This document shows positions 61,851-64,000 of a stretch of DNA of 64,000 bases, piece after piece; positions within the stretch are counted from its first letter, which is position 1, and each line of letters starts with the position of its first letter. The notes under the pieces were generated by a model that was not told the DNA's origin, searched no databases, and worked only from the letters and a program-made list of their open reading frames with translations. Source of the DNA: Branchinecta lynchi (lineage: Eukaryota > Arthropoda > Branchiopoda > Anostraca > Branchinectidae); NCBI GenBank assembly GCA_023053575.1, contig JAKZAP010000001.1:16012849-16076848 (forward strand), read 5' to 3'. The position numbers and the translations under genes were made by a program.

Positions 61851-61904
61851 CCTAGTATAATAATTGGAGGTAGAGTATTGAAGAATCCGATGAATGATGA
61901 ATTA

Positions 61905-62390
61905 ACAAACTTTCCGATTTTTGCCGGATTCCGGACGAACTACTTGTCCAGCAAGAAAATGGTTTTCACCATCTTGTTCAGCATGTCTTCTTACACCTAG
62001 ATCAAACATGTAATAACCTTCAAATGAAAATTTTACGTTTAACCAACTTCCCGGTTTTTGCCGGATTCCGGACGAACTACGTGTCCGGCGAGAAAATGAT
62101 TTTAGCCATCGTGCTCAGCATGTGTTCTTACCCTAGAATCGACTATCAGATTAGCTGTTTAAAAATATTTTGTTTGTCCCTTAATTTGAACCCCCTCCCC
62201 CACCCCTAAATATAGGGCTACAGGGCCCATCTACGAACTCGATCTTACTCTTGACCCAAAGAATCGTCACACCAAGTTTCATCAAAATGTCTCATTCCCC
62301 TCGAGAGTTATCGTGCTCACAGACGGACGGACGGACAACTTTTGCGAAGTCATAGGTATCCCTCCACTTACGTTTTGGAATCCCAAAAAG
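61905..62390 (-). mobile_element. Element A, copy A16 (right end missing)
   Basis: Two and a half units, the CCCTCCCCCACCCCTAAATA block, (GACGGACGGACGGACA), left end TACGTTTTGGAATCCCAAAA. Confidence 0.85.
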
Positions 62391-62639
62391 GAACAAGAGA
62401 GGCGATTACTTGAGACCTGTACAAGTTCATTGGGAGGGACTTGAAGTAAAATATATATGACCAGGACCAGAGGGGTTACTAGCCAAAATATTTGGTGTGG
62501 GGGCGGGGGGGCAAGGCATTTATAGAATGGCTGGTAATTGTTTTTGCAGAAAAAACTACTGTTTTCAAGAAAAAAACTACATTTTGGAAAAAATCGACTG
62601 ATCTTCAGAAACCGATTGTTTTTTCATGAAAAAAAAAAT
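62391..62639. other. Non-coding gap
   Basis: Contains AAAAAACTACTGTTTTC..GAAAAAAACTACATTTTGG repeats; nothing recognised. Confidence 0.4.
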
Positions 62640-62764
62640 CAACTGTCTTGACGAAAAATAGCGACGCTTCGCGCCGACTCGGTTATTTCGTATCGACTGG
62701 CCAACAACATTGGGAGGGGTTTGCGTTTGTGGAATGGCACCAATTGAAGGAAATGACGAGACTC

Positions 62765-63812
62765 GGGAGTCGATACAAATTCCGTCAAAAAGTTTGCTGC
62801 GGAGTTCTTCACTGTTGATGCGATTGTCGCTGCGAAAAAGTTTCTGTGGGCTCTTGCCTTTCCTAGTGAGCTCCCCCCGAGAAGAAATGCCCAGGCCAAT
62901 CATCTGTGTGATATTGTTGATGCTTTCCGGCAGTGTGATGACTTGGACGTTGCTGTTCCGGATTTCGTCATACGATTTCCGAGCGAAGTTCCAGTCGTCC
63001 CAGCTGTTGCCATATCCGTATTGACTAGCAAGCTAAGCGCTGTTGCTAATGATGTCCGTTTTATTGCTGAAGCAGTTTCTACTCTTGATCGCTTCACTGC
63101 TATTTCCACTCGTGCCGAGGCTTTGACAGCCATCCCTTGCTCACCACCTTCTGATACGCACACTGTCGTTGTTAGTAATATCCCGTCCGATCTTCTTAAC
63201 ATTGATTCAAGGACGCAACACATTGACAAAGTTGAAGGTAACGAAGGGATCACCAATGTCAGAGCGAATACTCAAAGAAATCGTCTCATTGTCCACACTT
63301 CAAGTGCTTCTTATGCCGAGGTTGTTGCGCGGTCAATCACAAAGGGTTTGCCAGAGGGTACTACTGCCAAAATTATCTCTCCTAAATTTTTGGGTGTTGT
63401 CAGGAGTGTTCCAGTCACCATTACGGCCGATGCCTTGAAATCCCTGATTCCTGATGCTTGTGAAGTCCTGCCTATTTCAGGCTCTCGTTCTTTCAAAATC
63501 GGGTTCAAAAGTCAAGTTGGCCTCCTTACAGCTATGAAAATCGGGGTAAAAATCGGGTATGAAGTTTTTCGTGTTCATGAATTCCACCGAATGCCCAAGC
63601 GCTGCTTTCGCTGTCAATCCCCAAACCACGGTGTAGCCAAATGCCCGCATCCGTCTGATTCTTCAAAATGCGCTCGTTCTGCTGGTTGCCATAGTTACAG
63701 CAAAGATTCGCCTTGCTCACTGCCTCCAAAGTGTGCCAATTGCGACGGTTGTCATGTTTCTTTTAGCCTCAGATGCAGCGTTATGAGGAAAGCCGTGGGT
63801 CTTGGCAAATAA
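62765..63812 (+). CDS. LINE Lb ORF1 (Gag-like, zinc knuckles)
   Basis: ORF1 proteins of Jockey/I/R1-type LINEs bind element RNA in the ribonucleoprotein. One frame stays open from about 62765 (VDTNSVKKFAAEFFTVDAIV) to TAA at 63810-63812. No ATG is seen near its beginning, so the start is uncertain or lost. The C-terminal end holds CFRCQSPNHGVAKC (Cx2Cx4Hx4C), a second Cys/His cluster, and CANCDGCHVSFSLRC, the usual knuckle series. The upstream part has no recognised fold; PATHVGP-like motifs are absent. The stop overlaps the ATG of ORF2. Confidence 0.8.
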
Positions 63813-64000
63813 TGTTTTTTCAGGAAAAGAAACTTCGCTGTGTGTCATTAAATATAAATGGCACAAAGGACAAAGATCTTCTACTTGATGATTTGCTAGG
63901 CAGCTCCGACATTCTTTGTCTCCAAGAGCATCTGCTATCCGCCCCCAGTAGCGAAAGTTTGCGCAGATCTCCTGAGCATTTTGTGTTCATCCAGCCGGCA
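63812..64000 (+). CDS. LINE Lb ORF2 start (AP endonuclease domain, partial)
   Basis: The ATG at 63812 shares its A with the ORF1 stop (TAATG). Translation MFFQEKKLRCVSLNINGTKD then KDLLLDDLLGSSDILCLQEH continues open to the window end. LNIN and DILCLQEH match the first catalytic blocks of the apurinic-type endonuclease (Asn and Glu metal-site residues) that nicks target DNA for reverse transcription. The reverse transcriptase lies beyond base 64000. Confidence 0.85.
   Translation, partial: MFFQEKKLRCVSLNINGTKDKDLLLDDLLGSSDILCLQEHLLSAPSSESLRRSPEHFVFIQPA

Larger units (their letters stand above)
62640..64000 (+). mobile_element. LINE family Lb, copy 2: 5' part, cut by window end
   Basis: Homologous to the reverse copy at 29818-32815. 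It carries ORF1 and the first part of ORF2. The first ~110 bases have stops and the true 5' end is not defined. Confidence 0.88.

Overview
The window is from a repeat-rich animal genome, most likely a marine invertebrate. The evidence is a nitric oxide synthase (NOS) gene split into short exons by introns of 4-6.5 kb, a Penelope-like element, several non-LTR retrotransposon (LINE) families and many cut-and-paste DNA transposons. There are no bacterial features. Most long open frames are accidents of repeats; frames with PTDRQ-type peptides come from a (CCGT/CTGT)n microsatellite.

Host gene: five minus-strand exons at 22017-22178, 17842-17972, 11197-11359, 5727-5818 and 1497-1638 join in frame, all with GT/AG borders and no internal stop. 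They encode the N-terminal half of a NOS oxygenase domain: a Cys-x4-Cys zinc pair, the heme-ligand region RCIGRIQW, and the DFRIWN and GDPANVE blocks. The rest of the oxygenase domain and the calmodulin and reductase parts must lie beyond base 1. Four other open segments with splice-like borders are given as unrecognised exon candidates.

Repeats: two families dominate and together cover roughly a third or more of the window. Family A (16 copies) has a left end with the palindrome GGGATCCC, then a (CCGT/CTGT)n tract, a GATGAAACTTGG block, tandem ~137-bp units, and a right end repeating GGGATCCC and finishing CTTTGGTCTTGTT. Family B (8 copies) has the same layout: a TGGCACTTG hairpin, the same microsatellite and the same GATGAAACTTGG block, then ~140/281-bp tandem units and an end CAAGTGCCATATGAGCTCATAGCTCTTGTT. 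The shared plan resembles non-autonomous Helentron elements (the DINE/HINE type); this assignment is inference.

Region by region: 0-1.3 kb is a three-unit tandem repeat split by a hAT-type MITE. 1.3-7 kb has NOS exons, a dead LINE and two MITEs with TWA target duplications. 7-13.4 kb has A and B copies around a NOS exon. 14.4-16.2 kb is a DNA transposon enclosing a palindrome with two hammerhead ribozyme motifs. 16.4-22.2 kb has NOS exons, A copies and a second inverted pair with hammerhead motifs. 22.2-28.5 kb has tandem arrays, an ATTCGGTA-rich transposon (D1) and B2. 28.8-32.8 kb is a nest: LINE Lb, hit by a hAT element with an 8-bp duplication, which carries an A copy. 33-45.4 kb is B copies, a palindrome, the hAT element D2 inside a MITE, and LINE debris. 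45.9-49 kb has A copies and a dead Penelope-like element. 49.2-62.4 kb is B and A copies plus an array of ACTCGACC hairpins. 62.6-64 kb is a second LINE Lb copy with an ORF1/ORF2 TAATG junction, cut by the window end.

All family and superfamily names come from reading motifs, termini and target-site duplications by eye; no database search was possible.
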